A stretch of DNA of 64,000 bases from Bacteriovorax sp037444575 (GTDB lineage Bacteria; Bdellovibrionota; Bacteriovoracia; Bacteriovoracales; Bacteriovoracaceae): NCBI GenBank assembly GCA_037444575.1, contig JBBIME010000017.1:1-64000 (forward strand), written 5' to 3'. This document shows positions 20,565 through 29,854 of the stretch, one piece after another. The notes under the pieces are model-generated. The model had not been told where the DNA came from. It did not search any database and worked only from the letters and a program-made list of their open reading frames with translations. Every line of letters begins with the position of its first letter. Within the stretch, counting starts at the first letter, position 1. A program made the translations under genes and the position numbers.

Positions 20565-21875
20565 TTATGCCTTAATAATTTTTATTATTGATTCGAGATC
20601 ATTCACATCAAGAGTGTGTTGTTCTTTTGTTGCTAAATTCTTTAACTGAATTTTTCCTTGAGAGAGCTCATCACTTCCCATAAGTGTGACAAATCTCACA
20701 CCTTTCTTTTCAGCTGTAGAGAAAACTTTTTTAAATTTTATTGATTCTAAGTTTGTAACAACTTTTAGATTATTTTTTCGAAATGCTAGTGCAAGCTTTA
20801 AAGCGGTATCAAGGCCTTCATCTTCTTGGAAAGTAATAAATACGTCATTGGTAGGATTTTCAAAATTTGGCAGAAGGTTGTGCACTTCAAGGAAATCTCT
20901 CAATGTTACATCGCCAAGACCAAGGCCTACGCCAGCAAGTGGTTCTTCGTTAAAAATTTGAAGAAGGTTAGCAAAAGCTCCCCCTCCACTTAGGGCGCGG
21001 CGATTGTCTGGGTGCTTATCGAATATTTCAAAAACAATTCCAGTGTAGTAATCCAAACCTCGTACGATTGTAGGATCATATTTCAAATACTCAGCCAAGT
21101 TTGCTTTTTTTGTTAATTCAATAAAATCTGAAAATAGAGAAGCGATTTCAGTTTGATTATTTTTTTCTAAAAATGTTTTTGCACCATCGAATGTTGATAA
21201 TTGTAGATAATGATAAAAAATATTTTCAGCTTCAGTGGATAGGCCAACTTCACCTACCATTTTATGAAGAGCTTCATGAGTCACTTTTTTTGCTTTATCA
21301 ACAATTTTGTAAAGGCGGTACGTTTGTTCTTCAGTTGCTTTCATCATCTTTTTGAAAACAGCATCAACAATAGCTCTGTCATTTAAAAGGATTTCAAAGT
21401 GAGAATTGTCTGCACCAAAGTTTTGGAAAAGCTCAACTGCAATTTGAAGAATTTCAATTTCCCCTAAACGCCCCGGAGCTCCAAAGATGTCGCAATTAAA
21501 TTGCCAGTGTTCGCGAACTCTTCCTCGTTGAGGTTTTTCGTATCTCATTAGGTTAGGAATAGAAAACCATCGAAGTGGTTTACTTGATTCGCGGTGAATC
21601 TGGGCCACCATTCGAGCTACAGTAGGAGTCATTTCTGGACGAATGGCCACAAAACGTTCGCCTCTATCTGTGAAAGAATAAATTTGTTCGTTGATTAATT
21701 CTTCGCCAGATTTAGCTTTATAGAGTTCTACTTCTTCTAAAAGAGGGCCATCATAAGATTCATAGCCAAAACTTTCAGCTGTTTTTGTCATCACAGAAAA
21801 TAGATAGTCGCGCACCCTTTTATCTTTGGGAAAAAAATCTCGAGTTCCGCGGTACGGCTGTTTATTAAGTGCCAT
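20565..21875 (-). CDS. hisS: Histidyl-tRNA synthetase
   Basis: Class II synthetase charging tRNA-His. Visible signatures are RGTRDFFPKD at the N-terminus, class II motif 2 with RVREHWQFNCDIFG, the histidine-binding VRGLDYYTGIVFE, and motif 3 in ALSGGGAFANLL. The anticodon-binding domain occupies the last 100 residues. The 436-residue length is normal. In its first motif-2 loop it reads YEKPQRGRVREHWQF, a slight variant. It is followed at 3 bases by valS. Confidence 0.97.
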   Translation of the reverse strand: MALNKQPYRGTRDFFPKDKRVRDYLFSVMTKTAESFGYESYDGPLLEEVELYKAKSGEELINEQIYSFTDRGERFVAIRPEMTPTVARMVAQIHRESSKPLRWFSIPNLMRYEKPQRGRVREHWQFNCDIFGAPGRLGEIEILQIAVELFQNFGADNSHFEILLNDRAIVDAVFKKMMKATEEQTYRLYKIVDKAKKVTHEALHKMVGEVGLSTEAENIFYHYLQLSTFDGAKTFLEKNNQTEIASLFSDFIELTKKANLAEYLKYDPTIVRGLDYYTGIVFEIFDKHPDNRRALSGGGAFANLLQIFNEEPLAGVGLGLGDVTLRDFLEVHNLLPNFENPTNDVFITFQEDEGLDTALKLALAFRKNNLKVVTNLESIKFKKVFSTAEKKGVRFVTLMGSDELSQGKIQLKNLATKEQHTLDVNDLESIIKIIKA

Positions 21876-21930
21876 AAATCATTTCCTAGAAAAAGGGTAT
21901 TTAGAGAGGAAAAATCTAGCACAAAAAGAG

Positions 21931-22842
21931 CTAAAAGTCTTGTAGCCAGTCAGCGTCATTGCTAGGTTTTGGAAGATTTTTGAGATTTATTGGAGCGTCT
22001 TCTTCATTGAGCCAATTTTCTTTACTAGGTTCCGGTAAAACAAGCTCTTCTTGCTTAGTTTCATCTGTCACAGGAGCAAGAATTTCATCGATCGTTTTTT
22101 CCTTTTTAGGAGCTTTCTTAGGTTTTTTCATTTCTTTTAGAGCAAAAAATTTAAGATCCTTAGGAGATTTGATGAGAGTTGGATTTGGCTCGCTAGAGCT
22201 TTGGGCCATTAAGAAAAAACTTTCCTCAATATTTTTTAAGGATTCCATCATTGGCAGAGCAAGCTCTGCTCGTAAACTATCTTGGAAGTCAGATGAGTCT
22301 GGATTAATTTTTGAGATCCATCGATAAAGGAGTTGTACTTTTTTATCAATTTTTTTGTACTCTAATTTATCTAAACGGCCGCTGTTTTTTTGAAGAAGGT
22401 ATTCTTTAAAAGTTGCACTTGAAAGAATTGATTCACAGTCATGAAGAAGTGCCTTCAGAAACCAAGAGATGAATGGATCACTTGATCTATTAATAGCTGT
22501 CTTTAATGTTTTTAATGAATCACCATCAATTGTTGCACGGGCTGAAAAATCATTAGATTTTAGAAGAGTTTTATAAACTTCAATTTTTCCAACTAAGAAA
22601 ATATCTTCCTTGCTCAGAACTCTTGCGTAGGAATCGATATTCATAATAGTCGTAAGAATATTTTCGCGGTTGTTTTCAGCACTTTTTATGTTTTGAAGAC
22701 CATCAATTAGAAGATTAAGTTCCAGAGGCAACTCTTTAGAGCCTTGGATTCTTTTTTCTGATACAACAGGGGTCTCCTTCTCTTGTGAGAGTAGGACTTG
22801 TGGCATCCCTAAAATAAAGAGAATAAAAAAGAGTTTACTCAT
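21931..22842 (-). CDS. Exported protein of unknown function (third gene of an exported trio)
   Basis: A 303-residue protein with an N-terminal signal peptide (MSKLFFILFILGMPQVLLSQ). The middle is mostly helical and charged. The C-terminal third is low-complexity, rich in Lys, Pro and acidic residues (MKKPKKAPKKEK at about 223-234, then several short acidic stretches ending in DADWLQDF). I recognise no domain. Its start overlaps the end of the preceding gene by 8 bases, so the two are probably translationally coupled. It is followed by hisS, 55 bases on. Confidence 0.75.
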   Translation of the reverse strand: MSKLFFILFILGMPQVLLSQEKETPVVSEKRIQGSKELPLELNLLIDGLQNIKSAENNRENILTTIMNIDSYARVLSKEDIFLVGKIEVYKTLLKSNDFSARATIDGDSLKTLKTAINRSSDPFISWFLKALLHDCESILSSATFKEYLLQKNSGRLDKLEYKKIDKKVQLLYRWISKINPDSSDFQDSLRAELALPMMESLKNIEESFFLMAQSSSEPNPTLIKSPKDLKFFALKEMKKPKKAPKKEKTIDEILAPVTDETKQEELVLPEPSKENWLNEEDAPINLKNLPKPSNDADWLQDF

Positions 22843-23941
22843 CTTCTAATTCTTTCTCCACTTCTTCAGCTGTTGGTTTTTGAGTCGGTGATTTCGGTTT
22901 CAACAAATCAATATTTTTAAAATCGATTTCACCCTTAACAATATAATATTTCCCTTTTTCCTGGGTTAAAAGTATGCCATCCATGTTGATGATATTACTT
23001 GCAGTTTTAATTTCAGAAAGAGGAACAATTGTTTTAGTTGTAACGTTTAGATCTGCAATATCGTAACTGGGAGTAGCCGCGCTTCCAAAGTTTTTGATAA
23101 AAGCAATTCTGGATTTATCTAAATCACAAACGAGATGTCCTAAATCATTTTGTTCTGACTTATATAAAGTTTCTCTTTTAGTGAAATCCTTTAATGGAAG
23201 TGGTGATGATGAAATTATGCTTCCTTGATTTCCATTATGGATACCAAAAATTCCTAAAACTAAATTATCGTTGTGAATACAAAGTTCTGCTTTTTCCATT
23301 GGAGAAGCTGCTTTATAAATAATGTTACTTGCAGAGGTGTTGCGTTTGTATTCAAGAACGCCCACGATTCCACTTTCATTTAAGTCGGTATAGTAGATAG
23401 TATTGTCATCACTCATTACAACTTGAGGGGTAAAGTATGGATTGATGCGATTGTTTAGTTTAATTGAAAACTTTAAAGCTGAATTGTTCGTACTTTCAAA
23501 ATTAAGAAGCTTTGAATAAGGGTCGTAATAAGAGAGCCAACTGTCGTTTAGAAGAAGAGTGGGGCTTGTTCCTGATCCGACTTCTTTAAGCGCAATCTCT
23601 CCATAATTAACTAAGTAAATTTTTTCCTTAGCTCTGAGGGAATAGAAGTCATGATAACTAGAATTTTGAAGAACCACTATCTTCTTACGAGCGGGTGTCG
23701 CAAACAAGGTGTACTTCGTTCCAATCTCTCCCTTTCGCATTTCTTGAACTTTGTAATTGGTCGAAAAAAGTAAGCTGCCAGATCGTTTTTGATAATAAGT
23801 AAATTTCCCATCTTGAGAGATGAATAAAATATTATTGATTGCTTGTTTAGCCATTAATTCAGGCAGAACAATCTTAGCTTCAAGTGATTTGAAGGAAAAT
23901 ATCGACAATAAAAAAATTATAACTTTATTTTTTAATGCCAT
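22835..23941 (-). CDS. Exported protein of unknown function, possibly a beta-propeller (second gene of trio)
   Basis: A 368-residue protein with signal peptide (KNKVIIFLLSIFSFKSLEA). The mature part has repeated beta-strand-like segments with turns rich in Asn, Asp and Gly, and sentences such as LFISQDGKFTYYQKRSGSLL and VMSDDNTIYYTDLNESG. These resemble propeller blades, but the repeats are too degenerate to count by eye. The tail (about 345-368) is Pro, Lys and Glu rich. It overlaps the preceding gene by 17 bases and the following one by 8. Confidence 0.72.
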   Translation of the reverse strand: MALKNKVIIFLLSIFSFKSLEAKIVLPELMAKQAINNILFISQDGKFTYYQKRSGSLLFSTNYKVQEMRKGEIGTKYTLFATPARKKIVVLQNSSYHDFYSLRAKEKIYLVNYGEIALKEVGSGTSPTLLLNDSWLSYYDPYSKLLNFESTNNSALKFSIKLNNRINPYFTPQVVMSDDNTIYYTDLNESGIVGVLEYKRNTSASNIIYKAASPMEKAELCIHNDNLVLGIFGIHNGNQGSIISSSPLPLKDFTKRETLYKSEQNDLGHLVCDLDKSRIAFIKNFGSAATPSYDIADLNVTTKTIVPLSEIKTASNIINMDGILLTQEKGKYYIVKGEIDFKNIDLLKPKSPTQKPTAEEVEKELEDE

Positions 23942-25814
23942 AAAGAGTCCATGTATTTAGCGGGTGAAGCTCTCGATAAGCACTAACCGCATTAAAAATA
24001 TTTTGCCATAAAACCAAGCGAGGAGAGTGAAGATCATCAATCGCTGCACGGAAAACAATCCATGTTTCTGTGCTTTTTGGAACATATCCATCAACGATAA
24101 ACGGCATTGGGTGACATTGATTAATTGCTGTTCTTTGGAATTCCTCAGGAATTAAATCTTCAACACATCCAACACCATGAATAATGCTATTAGGAATTTT
24201 GTCCAAATAAAATTTTAGATCTGTAAGATTTTTAATTGTTCTTCCCTGTGTTCCTTTTACCTCGTTGATCATACTTGCGAAGGAATAGCGCTCATTTATA
24301 AAGGCCGTTGTAAAATAATCAAATGTTGGCTTTCCCATAAATTTGATATCGCTTTGTACTTTATCTTCCCAAATAACTTTTTTATTACAAGATAGTGTTG
24401 TGCAATTTTCAGCATCAAAAACAATAAAACATCCAAATTTAAATTCAGAACGAACTGGGCTGTAGGCTTTGGAATCAACAATCCGACACTTGGTTTTTGC
24501 CGGAGCCCCTTTTTGTTGATAAAGAATTTTTGCGATAACTTGATCTTCACTTAGAGGTTCTTCTTCTCTTGAGCCAGGAATATAAGGGACACAATCTTCT
24601 TTCTCTGAAACGTGATTTAAAAAACAAATTTGAAGAGGCCAGCCAGCTTCATGTTTGATATCAAAATTTAATCGTGCAAAAGTAAATTGAGCTTCTCCTG
24701 CGCACGTTTCTTTGTTTGATACAATGTTTCGAGGAGAGAAGTGGTTTACGATACGATGGATGTTTGTAATTGCTTCATTGTCCACATTCCCAGGGCAATC
24801 ATGGTAGTTGGTTATTAGTTTTGATCTATTTAATGCATCAGATATCGTGTTGCAGTTTTGCATAGGGAAATCGGAAGGAAAATTTTTGTTTCCTCTTGTT
24901 TCACAGATTGAAGGTTCATTGACAAGTTTTGCAGCACAGTTTTTTAAGTCACTGTTTGAGACTTCACTTTTATCTAAGAGATTTTTACATTTAAAGCTTA
25001 ATTTGTATCGAGGAACTTCTCCGTTGATAACCTTGTTCCATACGTCACTTTTTAAATAATTTTCGCAAAAGAGAGCTGGAGAGGTGAGGTTATTGCAAAG
25101 GTTATCAAGATAGGTTCTCTGCATGGCTGGAATTTTTTCTTTGTAAAGCGCAACCTGTCTTTGACTCTTAGATTTTTTTATAATTTGTTGGATTCGGCAA
25201 AGATAAGGAGTGTAGGAGTTATCCAACCATTCCTTATGGATAATTTCACATTCATTATTGTTTTTAGGTAAAGAAAATTTAGTTCCTTCAATTGTTTTTT
25301 GGAAGTTCTTTTCATTAAAAAGGGTAGAGAATTCTCGATTGTTCAAACATTTCTTTTTATAAATTTGTTCAAAAAAATCATTCTTGGCCAAAGCCATACT
25401 TTCAATTTTATTTTCTTTGTTTTTATAAGTTATAAAAACTTTTTCAACATCGCCTTCTGTTGTTTTTAATAGATTGTTTTCAAGAGCAGATAAGAGTTTG
25501 CATTCATCCTTTTGGATAAGTCGCAAATATTTATCATCGGAATTGAAAATAAGAGAACGCATGAACTGCGGATCAAGTTGGACGTCTTTTAGATCTGAAA
25601 TATCAGTTGGTGCATTTAAAATCGACTGAACTTTAGTTTTATTTTGATCATACTGCTTGCGATGAACTTCAAGAAGGCGTTCTAAACTTTCGATGATTCC
25701 TGGATTGTCTTGATCTTGAGAATAGGTCTTACCGCAAAAAGCGGTAAGACCTGTAAGTATAACAATCTTACAATACAGATTTAGCGAGAATAGATGCGAT
25801 GTCTTCAACTTCAA
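23925..25814 (-). CDS. Large cysteine-rich exported protein of unknown function (first gene of trio)
   Basis: Up to 629 residues. The reading frame opens at TTG 25814, inside the 3' end of the upstream Fe-S oxidoreductase gene (47-base overlap); starts further in are possible, since the hydrophobic signal-like segment begins only at about residue 12 (LYCKIVILTGLTAFCGKTYSQ). The mature protein has more than 20 cysteines spread over its length, suggesting disulfides in the periplasm or outside. I recognise no domain. A perfect 12-bp hairpin lies in the signal-peptide codons. Confidence 0.65.
   Translation of the reverse strand: MKLKTSHLFSLNLYCKIVILTGLTAFCGKTYSQDQDNPGIIESLERLLEVHRKQYDQNKTKVQSILNAPTDISDLKDVQLDPQFMRSLIFNSDDKYLRLIQKDECKLLSALENNLLKTTEGDVEKVFITYKNKENKIESMALAKNDFFEQIYKKKCLNNREFSTLFNEKNFQKTIEGTKFSLPKNNNECEIIHKEWLDNSYTPYLCRIQQIIKKSKSQRQVALYKEKIPAMQRTYLDNLCNNLTSPALFCENYLKSDVWNKVINGEVPRYKLSFKCKNLLDKSEVSNSDLKNCAAKLVNEPSICETRGNKNFPSDFPMQNCNTISDALNRSKLITNYHDCPGNVDNEAITNIHRIVNHFSPRNIVSNKETCAGEAQFTFARLNFDIKHEAGWPLQICFLNHVSEKEDCVPYIPGSREEEPLSEDQVIAKILYQQKGAPAKTKCRIVDSKAYSPVRSEFKFGCFIVFDAENCTTLSCNKKVIWEDKVQSDIKFMGKPTFDYFTTAFINERYSFASMINEVKGTQGRTIKNLTDLKFYLDKIPNSIIHGVGCVEDLIPEEFQRTAINQCHPMPFIVDGYVPKSTETWIVFRAAIDDLHSPRLVLWQNIFNAVSAYRELHPLNTWTLYGIKK
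25724..25752 (-). repeat. Perfect hairpin in signal-peptide codons
   Basis: AGGTCTTACCGC (25724-25735), a loop of five A on the plus strand, then the exact complement GCGGTAAGACCT (25741-25752). On the transcribed minus strand the loop is five U. No T run follows, so it is not a standard terminator. It lies 16 bases after the stop of the upstream gene and may set expression of the trio relative to that gene. Confidence 0.7.
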
Positions 25815-27795
25815 GGTTTTCCGTTTCCTTCACATGAGCTTTAGACGAATTAAAGTTAATCATACAATAAGAACACGCTGTGGCCAATTTGTTAACTTCT
25901 TTCTCTCCAATATCTTTGAGTCGGTTATTAGCAATATGTTCTCCTTCAGGAAGTTCATACCACATATTTCCACCGCCCATTCCACAACAGAGGGCCTTAT
26001 CTTTGCTTCTTACCATTTCTTTGATCTTGATTCCCTGAATAGAATTCAAGATGGCCCTAGGGGCATTGTACTGACCATGATGACGGCCAAGATAACATGG
26101 ATCATGGAAAGTTAGTGTTTCATCAACACGTTTTTCTGGCATCAATTTGCCTTTATCAATTAAATCCGCAAGTAGTTCAGTGTGGTGAACAGTCTCAAAT
26201 ACTCCATCTTCAAATTTAGCGTATTCCTTGCCGATTGTGTGAAGACAGTGAGGACAGTGGGTAACTACTTTTCCGAAGTCGTATTGTCTCATATTGGCAA
26301 TATTTTCGATGGCGATCTCATAGAAAGAATATTCATCACCAAATCTTCTTACTGGGTCTCCATTACATTTTTCAGTTTTCCCCATTACTGCAAAACTTAC
26401 TCCTGCTTTTTTGAGCATCGCAATTGTATCTTTTACAACCTTCTGGTTTGAACCGTCATATGAACCAGCACATCCAACATAATAAAGATAATCAACTTTT
26501 TTTCCGGCCTCAATGACTGGAACGTTTAGGCCATCGGCCCATTTAAATCGATCATGTTGAGCAATACCCCAAGGGTTTCCTTGATTTTTAATTTTGTTAA
26601 CAGCATCAGCGGCAGCTGGAGGAATATCTCCAAGAGTGAGAGCTTTATAGCGTTTTGCTTCCATGATGATCTGAACGTGTTCGATGTTTGCTGGACACTC
26701 TTCCATACAAGCGCCACAAGTTGTACAGGCATCAAGTTCATTTGAAGCAAAGATTGGAGCATCTCCCCAAATTTCCGCATCTTTTTCACCTTTTGCCATT
26801 GTATCAAAAGCGAGATCGCGAGTTTTTGTGATGATCTTTTTAGGATCAAGAATTTTCCCAGCTAAATTAGCAGGACAAACTTGTGTACAACGTCCACATT
26901 CAACACAAGTTAATAAATCCAAATTATTTTTCATCGTGAGTTCTGAAAGCTTTCCTAGACCAAAAGTTTCAGCATTTTCATTTTCAAAATTCATTGGCAT
27001 TAAAACACCGCCTCTGCGAGCTGGAGTTACAAGAGCTGCAAAAGGAAGAGTGATGATGTGAGAGAATTTTGTGTAACCAAGGCTTGCGATAAAGGCCATG
27101 GTGTTAAGCATGTGAAGAAACCACAATGTTCTATAGGTATAAGCTAAGCTCATTTCACTCAAATTAATTTTTGATAGTACGAGAGCTACTACCCAACCGA
27201 TTGGAGACCAGTGCATTTCATTGATTGGAAAATGGGTTCCAACTATACGAAGACCTTCAAGTAAAAAACCTGCCACAACAAGAGCGATTAACATTGCATA
27301 CATGCGAAGTTCTTGTTTTGGATTTGTTGCTGAAAGATAAGCGGGACGATCAACGTAGCGGCGTTTGTAAGCAAGACCTATTCCGAGAAGAACCAGGATT
27401 CCGGCGATGTCTGAAAGGAAAGATAAAATAATGTAGGTCTTTCCTTGGAATATCTTAAGTGGAGTATCGGCGTGGATCGCAACAACATCCGTAGTGATCC
27501 AAAGAATAAGAAATCCGTAAAAAATTAGACCGTGGAATATGGCCACATTCTTAAAACGAGGTACTTTACCTGTGAAGAATAGAGTATGTAGGAATTTAAG
27601 AACGTTCGGTTCATTTGGAATTAGCTTAGAGAGAGATTCAACTCCTTCACCTTTTGTTACAAATTGAATCTTGTTGAAAAGACCCTTGAGCATAATGCCC
27701 GTACTGGTAAAGAAAAGAATGTACATTAATAACTTGAAGGCGTGCGGAATATTCCACATCACTTCCCTTGTGGCGAGTGTCGCTACATCTCCCAT
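25768..27795 (-). CDS. Membrane (Fe-S) oxidoreductase with CCG domains, EtfD/HdrD-like
   Basis: A 675-residue fusion. The N-terminal 270 residues carry about six membrane segments like the NarI-type cytochrome subunit. Two 4Fe-4S motifs follow, CVECGRCTQVCP (Cys297, 300, 303, 307) and CTTCGACMEECP (Cys357, 360, 363, 367), then two cysteine-rich CCG domains (GCAGSYDG, HCPHCLHT, CYLGRHHG, CCGMGGGNMWYE). Proteins of this layout pass electrons from a soluble donor such as electron-transfer flavoprotein to the quinone pool (EtfD, FadF), or belong to heterodisulfide-reductase-like systems. No etfAB is nearby, so the donor is unproven. A good AGGAG site precedes the ATG. Confidence 0.85.
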   Translation of the reverse strand: MGDVATLATREVMWNIPHAFKLLMYILFFTSTGIMLKGLFNKIQFVTKGEGVESLSKLIPNEPNVLKFLHTLFFTGKVPRFKNVAIFHGLIFYGFLILWITTDVVAIHADTPLKIFQGKTYIILSFLSDIAGILVLLGIGLAYKRRYVDRPAYLSATNPKQELRMYAMLIALVVAGFLLEGLRIVGTHFPINEMHWSPIGWVVALVLSKINLSEMSLAYTYRTLWFLHMLNTMAFIASLGYTKFSHIITLPFAALVTPARRGGVLMPMNFENENAETFGLGKLSELTMKNNLDLLTCVECGRCTQVCPANLAGKILDPKKIITKTRDLAFDTMAKGEKDAEIWGDAPIFASNELDACTTCGACMEECPANIEHVQIIMEAKRYKALTLGDIPPAAADAVNKIKNQGNPWGIAQHDRFKWADGLNVPVIEAGKKVDYLYYVGCAGSYDGSNQKVVKDTIAMLKKAGVSFAVMGKTEKCNGDPVRRFGDEYSFYEIAIENIANMRQYDFGKVVTHCPHCLHTIGKEYAKFEDGVFETVHHTELLADLIDKGKLMPEKRVDETLTFHDPCYLGRHHGQYNAPRAILNSIQGIKIKEMVRSKDKALCCGMGGGNMWYELPEGEHIANNRLKDIGEKEVNKLATACSYCMINFNSSKAHVKETENLEVEDIASILAKSVL

Positions 27796-27959
27796 AATTT
27801 CTCCTAAGGTAACTGTTGTCTATAAAGTAGAGTAGTTTTATCAAATATAAGGTATTTTTCCTTAAATAGGATAGTAGAGAATCTCAAAGAATTAAATGAG
27901 AAATTTAGCTAATTCAGGCATAATAAAAAAAACACTATCCATAATTATTGAGACAAAGA

Positions 27960-29018
27960 ATGACAATAATCACGAGAATTACAAAAATCCTTGCGGCCCT
28001 TATGATCTTTGCAAGCTGTGCACGAGTGCAAACACTCAATATGGAAAAACACAGCTACTCCGAAAGGCCTCATCATATCATCTGGTTTCAGATTGCAGGT
28101 TTTTCAGAGGAGCACATTCCTTTGTTGCGATTTAATGTTCCAGAGGCAAGCTTTCACACAAGTTTTGAAAAAATGGACTGTATGGGGAAGGTATGGAATT
28201 TCAATTTATATGAATTGCGACCTGATTCCAGCAAAAGTTTTCTCTCGCAGTTAAATGGTTCAAAGAATATTAAAGGGCAATGCGAAGATTTTGACGCTCG
28301 ACCTGTTTGGGATTACCTCACAGAGATGGGTTATGCTGCCAGCATTTTAGAAAATGGTGCCAATGACGAGTTCTCACTGGTGAAAAGCTTAAAATGTCCC
28401 CGCGGTGGTATTGTGAACCCCGCTAAAATGCGATTTTATAGAATGGAGCCTCTCGGAAATTCTCAGGATGTGGCGGGTAAAAAGTCATTTCATTATCAAG
28501 ACTCTGTAGAAAAAATTCAAGAAAGCATGAATCCTGGTTTGTATTTTGATAAGTCATGCCAAAAGAATTTGTGTTATTCGAGTATCTCAAATAATTTTAA
28601 AACTCTTTGGGGACAATTGATTAAGGATCAAGCGCAAACTTTTTTCTTAGTCAGGGACTTCAATTTTCTTAAGGCGCTTAAGAAAAAAGATATCAGTTTT
28701 GCTAAAGAATCATTGCAAGAAATAGAAAGAATTGTCACATGGATCAATGCTCAAAAAAGAGACGATGTGCTTTTAATCATTACTGGTGCCGAGACTCTTG
28801 AAATCGAATTTCCTAAAGAGGGAAAGGAGTGGGCCGAATTTGAACGCTCTGGGAAAAATTTAATTTATAAAAATTCTTCTCTCATGTCACCGGTGATGGC
28901 CAAAGGGCCGATGGCCGAAAATTTTTGTGGATTATTTGATGAATCAGAGATGCTCAAAAGAGTTATCTATCGTCCTGAAAATAAAAAACTTGATTGGGAC
29001 TACGTGAGTCCGTTTTAA
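27960..29018 (+). CDS. Probable lipoprotein, possibly alkaline-phosphatase-superfamily-like
   Basis: The ATG at 27960 gives 352 residues; a TTG at 27948 is an alternative. The N-terminus is a lipoprotein-type signal ending LMIFASC, with Cys20 as the likely lipidated residue. The fold is uncertain: HHIIWFQIAGFSEEHIPLLRF near the start and DDVLLIITGAETLEIEF near residue 270 are placed like the first and last core strands of phosphatase/sulfatase-type enzymes, but the metal ligands are not evident. Seven cysteines are in the mature part. It overlaps the hslO 3' end by 4 bases, convergently. Confidence 0.6.
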   Translation: MTIITRITKILAALMIFASCARVQTLNMEKHSYSERPHHIIWFQIAGFSEEHIPLLRFNVPEASFHTSFEKMDCMGKVWNFNLYELRPDSSKSFLSQLNGSKNIKGQCEDFDARPVWDYLTEMGYAASILENGANDEFSLVKSLKCPRGGIVNPAKMRFYRMEPLGNSQDVAGKKSFHYQDSVEKIQESMNPGLYFDKSCQKNLCYSSISNNFKTLWGQLIKDQAQTFFLVRDFNFLKALKKKDISFAKESLQEIERIVTWINAQKRDDVLLIITGAETLEIEFPKEGKEWAEFERSGKNLIYKNSSLMSPVMAKGPMAENFCGLFDESEMLKRVIYRPENKKLDWDYVSPF

Positions 29019-29851
29019 TTGAGAAATTCTTTTTTTAAGAGAAGGTAGCTGGTCTTGCAGTAATCACACTTTGCTTCAATTTCATTTTCATCAGGAGCAA
29101 AAACATGATCAATCCCACTGCTGTTGATAATTGAACGGATGCCTTGAACCATTCTTTCTCTAGAACAGTTGCATTTAAACTTAACTTCTTTTGATCCTAG
29201 ATACAGAAGTCCCATACCTTCGATGTGCTTTTGAATAACTTCATAATTATCAGTGTGTTTTTCAAAGAGAGCATTAAGGTCTTTTTCTATTTTTTGCCAA
29301 TATTCAGGAACACTTAAGGTGTAGTTTGTTTCAATACGATTGATATTAATTGAAGGAAGCTTCATGATCATCACGCTTTGATCACTTTCTTCAGTTAAGA
29401 AAACTTCACTTTTTAATTGGTAAGATTCTCGTAAAAGATCATTCACCACTTCATGGAAATCGACATTATCTAAATTAATAATTGAAGTATAAGGACGAGT
29501 TTCATCAGGAACAGTCTTAACAACTCGACATTTTCCTTTGATGCTTTTTGGGAATTGATTGAAATCTTCAGGCAAAAGAAGCGTGCGCATCTGGCCTTGT
29601 TCACTCATTTCTACTTTCAAACGAAAATAGGGTTCATCTGAATCGATATAGACCCCTAATCCTTCGCCTGGCTTGAGATAAGAAATCATTGGCTGAATAG
29701 AAAGAATTGCATCACGAAAATACTTAAATCCTCCACCAGTATTGGTGTGAATCACAGCAAGATCCTGAATCAACTTTTGTCCTTCTAGGAAGTGCAAAGT
29801 GAAGCCAGCATTTTGATCAATAAAACTATACAATCGACTTTCTGAAAGCAT
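29015..29851 (-). CDS. hslO: Hsp33 redox-regulated chaperone
   Basis: Hsp33 is a cytoplasmic holdase activated by oxidation, when its C-terminal zinc site is lost. At 278 residues the length fits. The zinc ligands are visible: CNC at residues 227-229 and CDYC at 262-265, the CxC and CxxC pattern of the family. The N-terminal domain is divergent but keeps the family's layout (TGGGFKYFRD). Its ATG lies only 3 bases from the ATG of the divergent AddB-like gene. Confidence 0.88.
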   Translation of the reverse strand: MLSESRLYSFIDQNAGFTLHFLEGQKLIQDLAVIHTNTGGGFKYFRDAILSIQPMISYLKPGEGLGVYIDSDEPYFRLKVEMSEQGQMRTLLLPEDFNQFPKSIKGKCRVVKTVPDETRPYTSIINLDNVDFHEVVNDLLRESYQLKSEVFLTEESDQSVMIMKLPSININRIETNYTLSVPEYWQKIEKDLNALFEKHTDNYEVIQKHIEGMGLLYLGSKEVKFKCNCSRERMVQGIRSIINSSGIDHVFAPDENEIEAKCDYCKTSYLLLKKEFLN

Positions 29852-29854
29852 AGA

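Noticed and set aside
26684..27061. Antisense reading frame of 125 residues in the Fe-S oxidoreductase gene
   Set aside because: The sense strand carries intact ferredoxin motifs; the antisense frame has no start signal.
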